Positions 21,408-34,714 are shown, counted from the stretch's first letter. The stretch: DNA of 64,000 nucleotides from Eudorina sp. 2006-703-Eu-15 (GCA_003117195.1 BDSI01000131.1:276569-340568); one strand, 5' to 3'. The notes: generated by a model from the letters alone, not told the origin. A program made the numbers and translations.

Positions 21408-23192
21408 ATGCCCAGGGCAAGGGGCGACGGGCACTCTCTGCGGTATCGCCCGCTTAGGGTGGGCTCTTGGAACGCGGATGGGCTCAGGACACCAACGCAC
21501 ACAGCCAAGCTATGTGCCGCTCTGAAGTGGTGGGAACGCGAAAACATGGACGTTGTGTGCATCCAAGAAACCCACATTGCGACAAAACCGCAGTTCCAGC
21601 GCTTTGCGGAGGCGCTGACGAAGGCTACAGCGGGCATGCAGATCAGAGGCTGGCAGGTAGTGGCACATTCGTATGCCCCGTCCATCCACACAGGGGGGGT
21701 TGCAATCCTCACCCGCACAGGGGCCCACGCAACAATCAAGCAAGTAGCCACACCCAACCACCTCAGACCCACCATGCCGCATCGGGGCCGGATGTGCCAG
21801 TACTCGTTCATGTGGCGAGGACACAAGATCCATCTGGTAAACGTCTACTTGCCCACATCGGGCAGTGCACCCACGGCAGAGCGAACATCCTTTGTTACTA
21901 AGCTCATCGCTCCGATTAGTCAGGGCAGCACGGAGGTGGACCCGGTGATGGTGGTCGGGGACTTCAACTTTGTCATGGACCCCGGAAAGGACAGCTCCGC
22001 GGGACCCAATAGGAGGGTGGCGGACAGGGCGGTGGCGCGGGCGTTTGCCGAAACGTGCACAAACCTCACGGATTCCTACCGCGCACTGCACCGCCAAGGG
22101 CGGGAATACTCGCATATGTACCACGCCCCAGCCCCGGGAGGGTCCCGGCTGGACAGGATCTATGTCTCGAGCGCGATACACCCGTTCATTGCAGCGGCGG
22201 CCATGAGGGGCCAAACACCGTCGGACCACCGGATGGCTACCGTGACCCTGCTCCCGAGGACCGGCCTGGCGCAGGGCCCAGGCATGAAAAGGGTTAGGTG
22301 CGACTTCATGAGAGTGAGGCCGCTACACGACCACTTTGACGAATGGCTCACGGGGGAGCTGGCGGGCAAACCTGCCAGGGAAGATGCAGAGGGATGGCTG
22401 TCGTGGTGGGGCCCCTTCAAGACCCGTATGGTCGAGAAGATAAGAGAACTCAGCCATGCGGCCAGACATGCGCGTGTACGACCGGGGGCTCGGAGCCGGA
22501 CTGCCATCGAGCGAGCGGAGCAAGCAGAACTGAAGGCCGCCGAGGCACCCGGCGACCCCGCGTCGATTCAAGAAATGGTGGAAGCGCAGACGGAGGTACG
22601 GGCCGCTCTTAGAGAGGAAGGGGACGACATTCGGCGTCGGCTGCGGGTGCAATGGCTACGGGAAGGGGAACGGCCGAACCGAGCCCTGACGGCCCTGGTC
22701 AAGCCACCCCAGGCGCAGAACGTGGTAGCTGGGCTTAGGGACAAGCACGGGAACTTAGTTACGACTGCGAAGAAACTGCCAAAAGTGGTCGCGGACTACT
22801 GGGGGACGATTTGCCAATCCCCGGCGAATGTGACAGCGGAGGATAGGGAGCAAGTGCTGCAGGCCCTGCGGCACCGAAACCTAAGGATACCGGAGGACCA
22901 AACAGCAGACATCGGCTCGATGGAGGTGTCCGCCACGGAGGTAGGAAGTGTCTTGAAAACGCTGCGCCCGGGAAAATCGCCAGGATGGGACGGTATCCCG
23001 GGCGAGCTGTATAAGGGATACCGGGCGAAGTTTGCAGACGTGTTGGCGAATCTGTACACGGCCATTGGAACCCTAGGGCGAACGCCGGACGGGTTCCTTG
23101 ACGGGATCATCACCATTCTGTACAAGAATCGGGGGCATCGGTACCTGCCAGGTAGCTATCGGCCGATTACACTGCTGTGCACGGACTATCGC
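21408..23192 (+). CDS. LINE ORF2, N-terminal part: APE endonuclease and start of RT
   Basis: 594 codons before the gypsy insertion. APE motifs in order: GSWNADGL (about residue 24), CIQETH (about 52), GGVAILTR, VNVYLP, VGDFNFV (Asp/Asn pair), SRLDRIYVS and SDHRMATV (catalytic Asp-His). This nuclease would nick target DNA to prime reverse transcription. A basic helical linker follows, then RT start motifs LRPGKSPGWDGIPGELYK and YRPITLLCTDYR, where the gypsy element cuts the frame between R and I. A stop appears two codons into the insert. Confidence 0.9.
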
Positions 23193-23198
23193 TAAAGT

Positions 23199-23565
23199 AC
23201 TACGTATATTGGTGGTAGTAAGAACTACCGATTGTTGAGTCTCAGTGTGCATATAAGCACCAGCTCCGCGCCCAGTAGCGATTTCCGTACCGTACATGGG
23301 ACGACGGGTCAGTAGGCCAACGGCGTAGCCGTTAGTCGAACTCGACAACCGGAGTCAGTCAGAACAGCTACCAGGACCAGTTGTCCTAATTGTAAACAGA
23401 TTTACAATTACCGTCAGAAATAACAGCTATTCGGCAGCCCGAATACAGGTTCGCAACTCGGTTACGAGAACAGTTAGGAACTCACAGCGAAGTTCCAGAA
23501 TGACAGAACAGTAAAACACCAAAGAGAAATATTGTTTATTATGCGACAGATTGCATAATACAACA
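23199..23565 (-). repeat. 3' LTR of gypsy copy 1
   Basis: 367 bp in element orientation from TGTTGTATTATGC to TACGTAGT. A polypurine tract (AGAGGGGGGATAG) precedes it at about 23571. Contains a TATA-like TTATATG (about 23250) followed by the conserved CTCAACAATCGGTAG block also found in gypsy copy 2. Confidence 0.88.
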
Positions 23566-23566
23566 A

Positions 23567-26500
23567 CTATCCCCCCTCTGGCGGCAGCGTCCTCGCCGCC
23601 CGTTTAGCCCGTGACCGAACCTCCTCCAGGACTGACTTTAGATCAGCCGTAAAGTTGCGCGCAGGTTCCCAGGAATTGTGCTCAGACGAATAGCCAGCCC
23701 ATTTGACAAGCCATTCGTGCACAGTCCGGAAACGACCGCCAGTAGTACGAACACGACGGGAACGGTAGTCCAGAACGCGTTCAACAGAGTACAGAGGTCG
23801 GTCATCAGACAGCCAGGCAACAGGATCAGGTTCAGGGTCAGTAACCATATCGTCAGCACCGTCAGACGTGCGTGAACGATAAGGTCGAATCAGTAACACG
23901 TGGAAGGTCGGGTGAATGCGCATGCTTGCAGGCAAACGCAATTCAACAGCTGCAGTACCAACCATGCGTACGACAGGGTACGGGCCAACCCAACGCGGAA
24001 GCAGCTTACGAGCGCCACGTGACAGATCACGCAAGTGCTTCGTACTCAGCATCACCATCTGATCAGGCGAGAAGGTGACAGGCTTCTTGTCGCGGTTGTA
24101 GTAATCAGCAGCCCGTTGTTGCGCAGCGTCCAGGCAGGCCTTAGCCTCAGTCAGCCTAGACACGAAGCTACGAGCAAATCGCTTAGCAGCCGGAACAGTG
24201 ACGTCCAACTCACGCCATACAGGTAGCGCAGGATGGTAGCCATAGTTCAAGAAGAACGGACTCTTCCCAGTTGAGCGATTCACTGCGTTGTTCAGCGCAA
24301 ACTCAGCAGCAGACAGGTGGGTGTCCCAGGTTTCAGGATTACGGCCAGCAAAGTTACACAACATATCACCAAGCGTGCGGTTCATGCGCTCAGTTTGGCC
24401 ATCAGACTGGGGATGGTATGCGGTGGACAGATTCACACGCATATTCAGCAACACCCCAAGCGCGCCCCAGAACTTGCTTGTGAAACGGGTATCCCGATCA
24501 GAAACGATATTCTTAGGAACGCCGTGCAGTCGTACAACGTTGTCCATAAACAGACGCGCAGCTTGTTCAGCAGTACAGGACGTGGTGGTGGGCGCCAGGT
24601 GCACCATCTTCATCAGGCGATCAACCAAGACGAACACCACGTCGTATCCCCCCTCAGTTTTGGGGAGCGCGACAACAAAGTCCATGGAGACACTGTCCCA
24701 CGGGTTCGCTGGCACAGGCAGCGATGCCAGGTACCCAGGGGTCTTACCGGACTGAGCCTTGTTGCGCTGACAGAGGTCACATGACCGAACATAATCGGCG
24801 GCGTCGGCGGCCAATTTCGGCCACCAGAATACGCGGGCAATCAGTTCCAGAAGACGACTGCAGCCAGGATGCCCTGCCAAGGGACCGTCATGATACTGCG
24901 ACAGCAGCTCCCGACGTAAAGCATCATCATTCGGGATGACAATCTGCTTACGATCAGACAGGGGGCGGTACCAGATACCTCGCTCACAGACGAGCGATGC
25001 CGTGTTAGCAGGATTCATGAAGTACGGATCAGTACGGTACAAGGCACGCAGACGGGCGAACAGATCAGGTGCAGGCGCATTTGCGGCTGCAGGGTTAGAG
25101 GCAGGAGCGGCCGCGACATTGTCAGCGATTGCAACCTTGCGAACAGAACTGCGAGTCGTCACAGACAGAACAGCAGAGTGCAGATTAGGGTGCCTACTGA
25201 GAGCGTCCGCGATATTCATCGAGCCAGACAAATACTCCCAGGTATAGTCGAATCGCGCCATATATTCCAGCCATCGGGCCTGGCGACGATTCAGGGTCGG
25301 CACACCTTGCAGGAACGTAAGGGGCTTATGGTCAGTTTTCAGAGTGAAGGGACGCCCCTCAAGGTAGCATCGCCATTCTTTCAGAGCGTGGATCACAGCA
25401 AGCAGTTCCTGCTCCCCAGTAGTATAACGAGTTTCAGCACCCGTAAACTTCTGACTGGTGAAAGCAACAGGCCTACCCTCTTGCAACAGAACAGCTCCCG
25501 TGCCGTACAGCGAGGCATCAGATATGACCTCAACACGAAAGGGCAAGGAATAGTCAGGGAACCGCAGGATCACGTCTTCACAGACAACACGCTTCAGTTC
25601 AGCAAACGCCTGTTGGCACTCAGCAGTCCAAGCAGCAGGCGACAGAAAAGCACCCTTACGCGTCAGATTGGTCAGAGGCGCAGCAATGACAGAGTACCGC
25701 GAAATGAACTTTCGAAAGTAGTTGGTCAGCCCCAAAAACTTACGAAGGTCCTGCAGATTGGTGGGAGTGGGCCAGTCACGGACCGCAGCAGACTTGCGCG
25801 GATCCATCCGAATGCCATCAGCAGAGACGACATGCCCCAGATACTCCACCTGCGGTTGGGCCCAGTGGCACTTCGACCGCTTCGCGTACAGTTGCTCACG
25901 CCGCAGAATCTCAAAGACCTGCCGGAGGTGTTGTAAATGTTCTAAATGTTCCTCCCGTGTCTTAGAGAAGATCAGGATGTCGTCCAGATAACAGACGACG
26001 AACCGGTCCATCCAGGAACTGCCTGAAGATGCGGTTCATAACAGCTTGGAAGGTGGCAGGGGCGTTCACCAAACCAAAGGACAGGACAGTGTACTCAAAG
26101 TGACCGAAAGGTGTACGAAACGCAGATTTGGGAATATCGGACTCAGCAATCCGAATCTGGTTGTACCCCTGTTGCAGATCGATCGAACTGAAGTACGCAG
26201 AACCCCTCAGCTTATCCAACAGATCGTCTACACGTGGCAACGGGTAACGGTTCTTCACAGTGACCGCATTCAGACCCCGATAATCAATGCACATGCGCAG
26301 ACCACCATCCTTCTTACCCACGAACAGGATCGGGGCGGAGTACGGTGAGGTGCTAGGACGGATCATGCCCTTAGCTAGCAAGTCAGTCACTTGCCGTTTA
26401 ACCTCATCAAGCTCCAAAGGACTCAGCCGGTACATGGGACGTGACACAGGCGCCGCTCCCGGTACCAGAGGGATGGTGTGGTCGACAGGTCGCATAGGAG

Positions 26501-27714
26501 GCAGACCAGGTATCTCCTTGAAGATATCTGCGTATTCCTCCAACAGGGCTTCAACCTCAGGGTCCTTAGCGTCAGGTTGCTGTACGGCCGAATTCAGACA
26601 CAGCTTCGGACGAACAAGCAAAGCATGGGCACCCTTGCGAAGCATGCGAGCAGCAGCCTTACGCCCAATCAGCTCAGGCTCAGAGCGCGAGCACAGTGCA
26701 GCAAGCGCAAAATTCACATGAGGCGCAGCATCGTCGCCCCCCTCACGTACAGCAGCGGCAAGCAACGGCACACGGAAAGACAGACGGCCTTTGCGCAGAC
26801 GCAAAGTACGTGAACCATAGTCTAAGACAGCACCGTGAGCATACAGAGACGCCGCGCCCAAGATAAGCGAAGCGACGCTGGTCAGATCAGGCAAGACATA
26901 TGGTTGCAGATTCAACCGCAGCGGCCCAGCAGAGGCCCGCAGAGAGACTTGCCCCAGCAACGCACGCTTACCTCCGTCAGCCAGCGTGACGTGCGACCAG
27001 CCGCAGGGACGGATGGTCAGGTTGAGTTGCCGAACAGTAGCCTCAGACACGAAGTCATGGCTAGCCCCAGAGTCGACTAACGTAGGCAGGGAGACGCCGG
27101 CGGCAGCCAGCGCTACGCGAGGCAAATCATCACCTGACAGGGACGCAGCGACTGGGGAACAGAGGGTTGACAAGAACGGGGCAGACGGCGAAGAGGTGGA
27201 CGCAGGACGATCATACCAGACATCCACGGAGTGCGTCAACGCAGGCAGAGCCACAACAGCGCCAGTCAAGTCTAACCCGTTGAACAGAACAGTACCTTTG
27301 TCGAAGCGGCGGAGGAGAGTCATACCAGTGAGATGACGTGACGCTCGACCAGCTAAGTACGTAGGCAACAGCAGACACGCAGCAGTGTCGGGACGCAGCT
27401 GTTTGCACGCGCGATAATGTGCAAGCTGTAAGTGCATTTCGCGCATGGATGAGGGAACAAACAGGACCGTGTGACCGCCTAGGTCGGGACAGCGGCCGAC
27501 AGCGCGGCAGACCCAGGTTACAGACCGAATCAAACCCCGCGCGCGCAGCGTGCGCATCGAAGCTGAAACGGCGGCCCACAGCAAGTTCAAGTTCAGCCAA
27601 CGCCGACGGAATCAGAGCGCGGACAGCACGACGGCGTATAACGGGGTCCGGCACAGATGCAACAGACACACCGTCACACTCAGAGTCGACAGCGCTACCA
27701 TCAGCGTTTAGCAC
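23567..27714 (-). pseudogene. Gypsy copy 1 Pol, frameshifted
   Basis: Homologue of the intact 1401-aa Pol of copy 2, broken in two places. Near 27490 a 5-nt deletion (CTGTCCCGAC versus CTGTCATCTGTCGAC) shifts frame before the protease. Near 26005 a 4-nt insertion (TGGATGGACCGG versus TGGATCGG) shifts frame just upstream of the RT active site YLDD. Between and after are VDSGASHDF (PR), [28 protein letters not shown] (RT), TDHKPL (RNase H), integrase HHCC and DDE motifs and a C-terminal chromodomain (WLVKWAGY). Also has a small EHL duplication after YLDD. Cannot make full Pol as read. Confidence 0.9.
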
Positions 27715-27762
27715 AGCAGCTAACCCAGGAGGCAGCCCCTCAGAACCGGCCTGGGCATCCCC

Positions 27763-29196
27763 CTAACGGGTCTTGCGAGCCTTCTTGGCCGGATGTGCGG
27801 CACCGCCCTGGGACAGCTCGGGATGCTCAGCACGCCACACAGGGCAGTCCTTGACGCGGTGTGAGGCGGCGCAGCAGTGGAGGCACAGCGAAGCTTCCAG
27901 GCGGCGCAGGTACTCGCCGAACGTGCAGCCGAACTTGGTCGCGGCAGCCAGTTGTTGAGCGGTGTAGTCCTTGCGGGGGCCGGCTGACCGGGCGGCGGCA
28001 GCAACAGCGGGCGGCGCCACAGCGGCAGCCACAACGGGCGCAGCGACAGGCTGCGGAGGGGCCAATGCCGCGACGACCGGCGCAGCAGGGGCCGTCGGTG
28101 CGCGGGGCCTCTTGCCGTTGCTGGGACCCGAAGCCGCCGGGTCGAAGGCCTCCTGCATGGACAGAGCGTTCAAACGCAGAGCACGAGCACGTTTAAGGGC
28201 GTCAAACTGTGCTTCCTTGCCGATGGCGAACGTGACAAGGTCGTTGTAGCATGGGAAGGGCACACCCTTCTGGTCAGTCACGCTCACTTGCATCAGTTCG
28301 TCGGTCAGGCCAGAGTGAAACCAGAACATGCGCTCAGACTCAGTGCAGTCAGTGATGGAGGTCAGTAGGGCTTCAAAGCGCGACTGGTAGGCAGCAACAG
28401 TCTCCTTCGCACTCATGATGTATTGGCGGGCAGCAAGCTTCTGACGAGCTTCGGTCGAACGTGGCTGAATCTGGGGCGCGAACCGCTGCAACAGAGCAAT
28501 CAGGAACGCATCAGAAGTGTAGGCGATGGTGGCGAGCGTCCATTCGTCATGGAACGTCTTAGCGACGCCCCCCATTGCCTGACCCAGATACAGACAGCGT
28601 AGACCGTCGTTCTGACCGCCCTTGACCATCATGAAGTACTTCTTGACATCGCGGATGAAGGCGCGAGTAGCAGCAGCAACGACGTGAGGCTTGGCGTCGG
28701 CGCTAATCTGCAACTTAGGCGGGGTAATGTTCAGCTTAATCACCTCTGAGTCCGACGAGTCAGCGCCGGTGGCCACAGTAGGCGCAGCCGGGACAGCGAC
28801 AGTAGCAGGCCTGGCTCCTACACGGCCAGCACCGGAGGCCACAACAGCGTGGGCAGGCAAGTACCTCAGCAAGTCAGAGTGATCGCCAGCAACAGCAACG
28901 CGCGGTACAGGCGAGTGTGGATTGCCGGAGGCGGCCCTCACAGCAACAGGTTCGACCTCCAAGTCATCATCAGGTTCAGCAACAGGTTCCGCAACAGCAG
29001 CGGGTTGGACAGCATCGGCAGGACCCACAACAGCAGCGGGCTGACCAGCAGCGACAGGTACCGCGACAGCAACAGGCGGCACTACAACGGCAGCGGCCGG
29101 GTTCGCAGCAACCGGTGCAGCAGGTGCAACGGCAGGAACCTCATTCAAACCAGCCAGCCACTCATTGTACAGATTCGCCATCAGAACGGCTGACAA
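27763..29196 (-). CDS. Gypsy copy 1 Gag
   Basis: 477 aa. Ala/Val/Pro-rich N-terminus, then a central capsid-like region (FIRDVKKYFMMVKGG, then TYQ/AYQSRFEALLTSI and MFWFHSGLTDELM) typical of gypsy Gag, then one CCHC knuckle CLHCCAASHRVKDC near the C-terminus and a basic tail. Expected to form the virus-like particle and bind element RNA. The frame is open throughout. Confidence 0.9.
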   Translation of the reverse strand: MSAVLMANLYNEWLAGLNEVPAVAPAAPVAANPAAAVVVPPVAVAVPVAAGQPAAVVGPADAVQPAAVAEPVAEPDDDLEVEPVAVRAASGNPHSPVPRVAVAGDHSDLLRYLPAHAVVASGAGRVGARPATVAVPAAPTVATGADSSDSEVIKLNITPPKLQISADAKPHVVAAATRAFIRDVKKYFMMVKGGQNDGLRCLYLGQAMGGVAKTFHDEWTLATIAYTSDAFLIALLQRFAPQIQPRSTEARQKLAARQYIMSAKETVAAYQSRFEALLTSITDCTESERMFWFHSGLTDELMQVSVTDQKGVPFPCYNDLVTFAIGKEAQFDALKRARALRLNALSMQEAFDPAASGPSNGKRPRAPTAPAAPVVAALAPPQPVAAPVVAAAVAPPAVAAAARSAGPRKDYTAQQLAAATKFGCTFGEYLRRLEASLCLHCCAASHRVKDCPVWRAEHPELSQGGAAHPAKKARKTR

Positions 29197-29493
29197 TGGA
29201 CAGGACTCGGTCGCAATCCAGCAATTGCTTACCGAACTTAACAGCCAGAGTTCGAACCAATGTCGCAGGTGACGTTCGATTCAGGATAGTTCCAGGCGAG
29301 TCGCCCAGGACAGTGATGTGCAGACGAATTGGGTATTCGCCCGGCGATGACTCTACAGTGACCAGTAACAGCTCAGCGGGCGGCAGACCCAACAGCAGAA
29401 ATACAAGTGGGTTAATTACCAACCTGCACCAGCAGCGGCAGCGACCTTGGCGTTCATGTTAGGAGAGTAAGTTCCGAACTTCAAAGTAGCCAT
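29162..29493 (-). CDS. Gypsy copy 1 spliced leader ORF (ORF0)
   Basis: A small protein upstream of gag read from two exons, 29424-29493 and 29162-29352 (donor CAG|GTTGGT, acceptor CTGTAG), joined in phase 1, 86 aa. Unspliced, the first exon stops two codons after the donor. The same structure and protein pattern occur in gypsy copy 2: MAT start, YSPN, NA, AGAES, PGEYPIRL, ITV, LVR, VKFG. Conservation between clearly diverged copies suggests a real product. It overlaps the gag start. I know no Ty3/gypsy protein like it. Confidence 0.6.
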
Positions 29494-29551
29494 GGTCAAC
29501 AGGTTAAGTATCAGCAGGCGGAAGCGTATACAGGAAAGCCGTCTCGAGTCC

Positions 29552-29918
29552 ACTACGTATATTGGTGGTAGTAAGAACTACCGATTGTTGAGTCTCAGTG
29601 TGCATATAAGCACCAGCTCCGCGCCCAGTAGCGATTTCCGTACCGTACATGGGACGACGGGTCAGTAGGCCAACGGCGTAGCCGTTAGTCGAACTCGACA
29701 ACCGGAGTCAGTCAGAACAGCTACCAGGACCAGTTGTCCTAATTGTAAACAGATTTACAATTACCGTCAGAAATAACAGCTATTCGGCAGCCCGAATACA
29801 GGTTCGCAACTCGGTTACGAGAACAGTTAGGAACTCACAGCGAAGTTCCAGAATGACAGAACAGTAAAACACCAAAGAGAAATATTGTTTATTATGCGAC
29901 AGATTGCATAATACAACA
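29552..29918 (-). repeat. 5' LTR of gypsy copy 1
   Basis: Same 367 bp as the other LTR with no difference I could find. The following TGGACTCGAGACGG (internal side) has the TGG start expected of a primer-binding site; the matching tRNA is not identified. Confidence 0.88.
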
Positions 29919-29923
29919 ATCGC

Positions 29924-32442
29924 ATTCTAGCAAAGGTGCTAGCCAACCGCCTGGGCCCAGCCCTAGGCAAGGTGGTCACCCTGGAACAGTCGGCGTTTCT
30001 CCCGGGGAGACTGATAGGCGCAAATGTGCTGTTTCTGCGGTACCTGCCCCACCTGCTGGCACAGCAGGGCCGATCAGGCTGCATAGCCTTCCTGGACATC
30101 GCGAAAGCGTACGACACTCTAGACCGGCCCTTCCTCATGGGATGCATGGACGCGATGGGGGCCGGGGAAGGGCTGATGAAGTGGACCCGTACCATCCTGT
30201 CGGAGACAGCGGCGAGAGCAGTGGTGAATGGGTACAAGTCGGAGCTAGTCCCCATGACGGCGGGAGTCAGGCAGGGGTGCCCGTTAGCACCACTGCTATA
30301 TCTGTTTGCAGCACAGGCGCTGCTTTGCTGGCTGCAGCAATGCGGGGTAGGGATCAAGTTAGGACCGCAGGATAGCGAGCTCACTACGGCGGTGCAATTT
30401 GCGGATGATACGGAAGTAGTGCTGGAGAACACCCAGGCCGTGGCTCCATTCCTGGAATATATGGACACATACGCGAAGGCGTCGGGGCAACAGCTCAATC
30501 TCGACAAGGTGGAGCTTCTGGTTGTAGGGGCGGCGGACGAGTCGGGCACAGTCGCGTTGGGCGAGGGTCAGGACGTCGCGGGGTTGAGGATTGTTCACCG
30601 CGCCACTGCGCTTCACCTCCCTTTCACGAACCTGGGAAGGGACGCTGAACTGGACTGGAGGGCGCACGGGGACAAGGTGAAAGAGCGCCTTCAGGCGCTA
30701 TCGCGGCTATCCCTGTCGATATTCGGGAGGGCATCATCAGCGGCAGCATATGGACTGCAGCGAGTGACGTGGCACATGGAGCACGGCGGATTACCGCCCC
30801 AGAGAGAGAGGGTGGCCTGGGAGAAGTTGGCGGCTCGCTTAATCGATAGAGGACTCGGCCCCGACGACACAGAACGGAGGGCAACAGGGGTCCCCAAATC
30901 GCTGTTGGCAGGGCACCCGACGGGAGGAGGGTTTGGGGCCCTACCCCTGCTGGAGCACGCGCGGGCCAGATGGGCCGGGTGGGCGGTCCGCTTCGTCCTG
31001 GGACCCAAGGGCGGGGCAGACGCCCCGTGGCGGCGAATTCTGCTTGAGTTCCTACGTGGAGCGATACCGGGCTTCGAACCCATCATGGCCTTGACGGCGC
31101 CCCATGCAGGACCATGGCTGGACTGCCCCGGACTACCGGAGGGAGTGAATCGGATAGCAAGGGCACTGAGTGCCCTCCCGCCCGTGATCGATGTTGAGGC
31201 GGAGCCCCTGACCCCAGGGGGCTGGTGCTGGAATGCACCGCTGTGGGGCAACCCGCTATTACCACACGGGCTGCAACTAGGCGAGCGACCGGGGCTCGAA
31301 CATAGGCATGCCGCCCTTGCCAAATGCCTGTCGCTGAGGACCGTTGGGCATGCGGTTCGCGTGATATCCCGGCTCCGGGACACGACGGACGGATGGGAGA
31401 GGAACTTGGACGCGAACCCCCGACCGCCCGCACACAGCGCCAGCGTCGCCGGGGATGGGCAATGTTTGTTAAGGAATGCTTGGGGGTAGGAGCCGACGGG
31501 TGGCAGGAGTGGGACCGGTGGAGGGAGTGTGAGGCGGCCCTAGAAGCGCTCCGACAAGACATCCCACCAGGGTGGTGGGAAGCCGCCGAGGGGTCCCTGG
31601 GGCCCACCGAGGCGACCCCCCCAGGGAGAGAGGAAGTCACGGAAATGCTGGTGAGGCGCATGGGGTGGAGGCTGCAAAACGGCCTCAAGGTGGCACTCCA
31701 CGAGTACACCGTGCGGTATGGCACGACACTGCAGCTGCAAAGCCTGGGGGAGGCGAGGCGTGCGGCGCACACACGCTTTGTTTGCGAAGCGCTTGGGGTA
31801 GAGGATACTGCGCCAGAAGTGTCGAGGATGGTTTCCAAGGTAATAGAGAACATGCAGCGGATGTGGACGGAGACCAAGTGGGAAAACTCCAATAAGGAGG
31901 CGTATTGGCGACTGGCGGTTGATGGCATCCCAATGCTTGGTAACTCCCACATGAGGGGGGCGGCGGTGGCCCCTTGTGGATGCGGGACGTACCCCGGCGC
32001 CGGGGCGATACGGCCAACACCCAGGCAACACCATTTTTGGGGCTGTGGGGTGGCACAAGCGGTTGTCGCACAGATCGAGGCAAGGCTAGGGGTGAGCCTC
32101 CAAAGGCAGCAGGTGTGGCTCACAACGCCCCCCATGGGTGTGCAACAGTGTGTCTGGGACGTTGTCGTCTTGGCGGCAACCAATGCCATGGAAACGGGCC
32201 GACGAGCCCTGAGGGCCGACAGGTCCAGGAACGCGGGTGGGATCCCGGGGTCCTTAGGGGACGCTGAAGGGCTAGCCGCCCGGCGGGCAGTGGCAGACTT
32301 TTGGAGCCGGCTCTACGACTTCACTGAGCTGGGAGTCCCAGTGAAAGGGTGGTCAGCGGTGGGGGCTACACACCCGATCCTGAAAGTGCAGGACGGTCGT
32401 CTTGTGTGCCGAGGCCCGGTTCTGTCAGGCCAGGATTCTTAA
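29924..32442 (+). pseudogene. LINE ORF2, C-terminal part: RT core and CCHC knuckle, frame broken
   Basis: Continues the RT after the gypsy insert: FLDIAKAYDTLDR (catalytic Asp), GVRQGCPLAPLLYLF and QFADDTEVVL (FADD active site), then a long C-terminal region. The frame opening here closes at 31489. A second frame (from about 31324) carries on to 32442 and contains CGCGTYPGAG and HHFWGC, the cysteine/histidine knuckle typical of L1-like ORF2. The switch needs a one-base shift between 31330 and 31470. Split by gypsy and frameshifted, this copy cannot make ORF2p. Confidence 0.88.
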
Positions 32443-32524
32443 GCCCTGTAGGTACTCTGTCGTAATAGACCGCGGGTGGTCAGGGCACTGACGCCCAGTG
32501 GAGCTATCGCTAGGTGTGGGCAGT

Positions 32525-33852
<1,328 letters not shown>

Positions 33853-34147
33853 TCGGCCCGGTGGGACCGTACGGGCAGGCCCCTGAATGGTGACTCGCGA
33901 GCCCCCGTGGCCTTCCAAGACTACGGGCCACCGCTGGAGAAGTGACCCCGCCTTGGTGGGGATGGTGGTTCGCTAATAGGGGCGCCATGGTGGCTAACTC
34001 CCCCTGAGCGGGCTTTATCCCTTGCCATGGTTGGTTCTCAGGAACGGGGTGGTTCCCTGGTAGTGTGGGCCCGGGGAGTGTTTCGGTGCACTTGGGGAGC
34101 CTGTCCGGAGCGCCATGGTGGCGTTAGTTCAGTTAGGCAGTGTTAGG
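33853..34147. other. Unassigned segment between hairpin element and unit g
   Basis: About 295 bp, GC-rich, with the phrase GCGCCATGGTGGC twice (33980s and 34110s). No convincing gene, tRNA or repeat link to the rest of the window. Confidence 0.5.
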
Positions 34148-34182
34148 CTTGATATACATATGTAACACAATTAAACACTCTT

Positions 34183-34255
34183 CGCCCAATGTGGGGCTCG
34201 AACCCTCGACCATAAGGTTAAGAGCCTTGCGCTCTACCAACTGAGCTAACCGGGC
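34183..34255 (-). tRNA. tRNA-Lys(CTT), degenerate
   Basis: Anticodon CTT is preserved, but pair 27-43 of the anticodon stem is C-A and the T stem has an A-C mismatch (GAGGG/CCCAC). Confidence 0.72.
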
Positions 34256-34357
34256 TTGACTGTAAGGGAGAAGTTCCAAAACTCATAGGTAACAACCGCA
34301 CGAGTCATCTTAGTGTTTGTAATAGATGGCCGAGATGTCAGATGTATGCACTGCAGA

Positions 34358-34429
34358 GTCCTCATCGTATAGTGGTTAGTACATCACGTTGTGGCCGTGA
34401 AGACCCCGGCTCGAATCCGGGTGAGGACA
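34358..34429 (+). tRNA. tRNA-His(GTG)
   Basis: All stems intact. One change after the acceptor (CATCGTATAG) relative to the unit c gene. Confidence 0.92.
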
Positions 34430-34622
34430 TACGTTACCCGTATGGCAGTGAAAGTAACTGCAATGTCCAGGTTATCGTTCCATACGGAAACTGCGTGGCT
34501 GCAACTGGAATGCAACCTCACATATGCGTGCATGAGTGTTCAAAAGTATTCGAGCATTGAATATGGTGTTGATATTTTATGGTGTTTATTTTATGGTGTT
34601 GATATTTATCTTGATATCTCAA

Positions 34623-34694
34623 TTCGCTATAGTCTAGGCGGTTAGGATACGAGATTCTCACTCTCGAGACCCGGGTTCGAGTTCCGGTAGCGAA
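34623..34694 (+). tRNA. tRNA-Glu(CTC)
   Basis: Full length. One T-stem change (GAGTTCCGG) turns a G-C pair into G-T, so it could still fold. Confidence 0.85.
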
Positions 34695-34714
34695 AGTATA
34701 GATTGATGAGCATT

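Larger units (their letters stand above)
23193..29918 (-). mobile_element. Ty3/gypsy chromovirus-type retrotransposon, copy 1
   Basis: 6.7-kb element on the minus strand inside LINE ORF2. Target duplication ATCGC lies at 23188-23192 and 29919-29923. Two 367-bp LTRs look identical by eye. Gene order: small leader ORF, gag, pol (PR-RT-RNH-INT-chromodomain). Six extra bases (TAAAGT) separate the left LTR from its TSD copy. pol has at least two frame lesions. Confidence 0.92.
19609..32524 (+). mobile_element. LINE retrotransposon (APE type) interrupted by gypsy copy 1
   Basis: Begins where unit f diverges (TCTGGAAACC, 19609) and ends after ORF2 near the GC-rich hairpin element. Without the 6.7-kb gypsy insert it is about 6.2 kb, with two ORFs in the L1-like order (ORF1; APE endonuclease, RT and CCHC in ORF2). 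I see no poly(A) tail and no clear target duplication. Confidence 0.8.
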
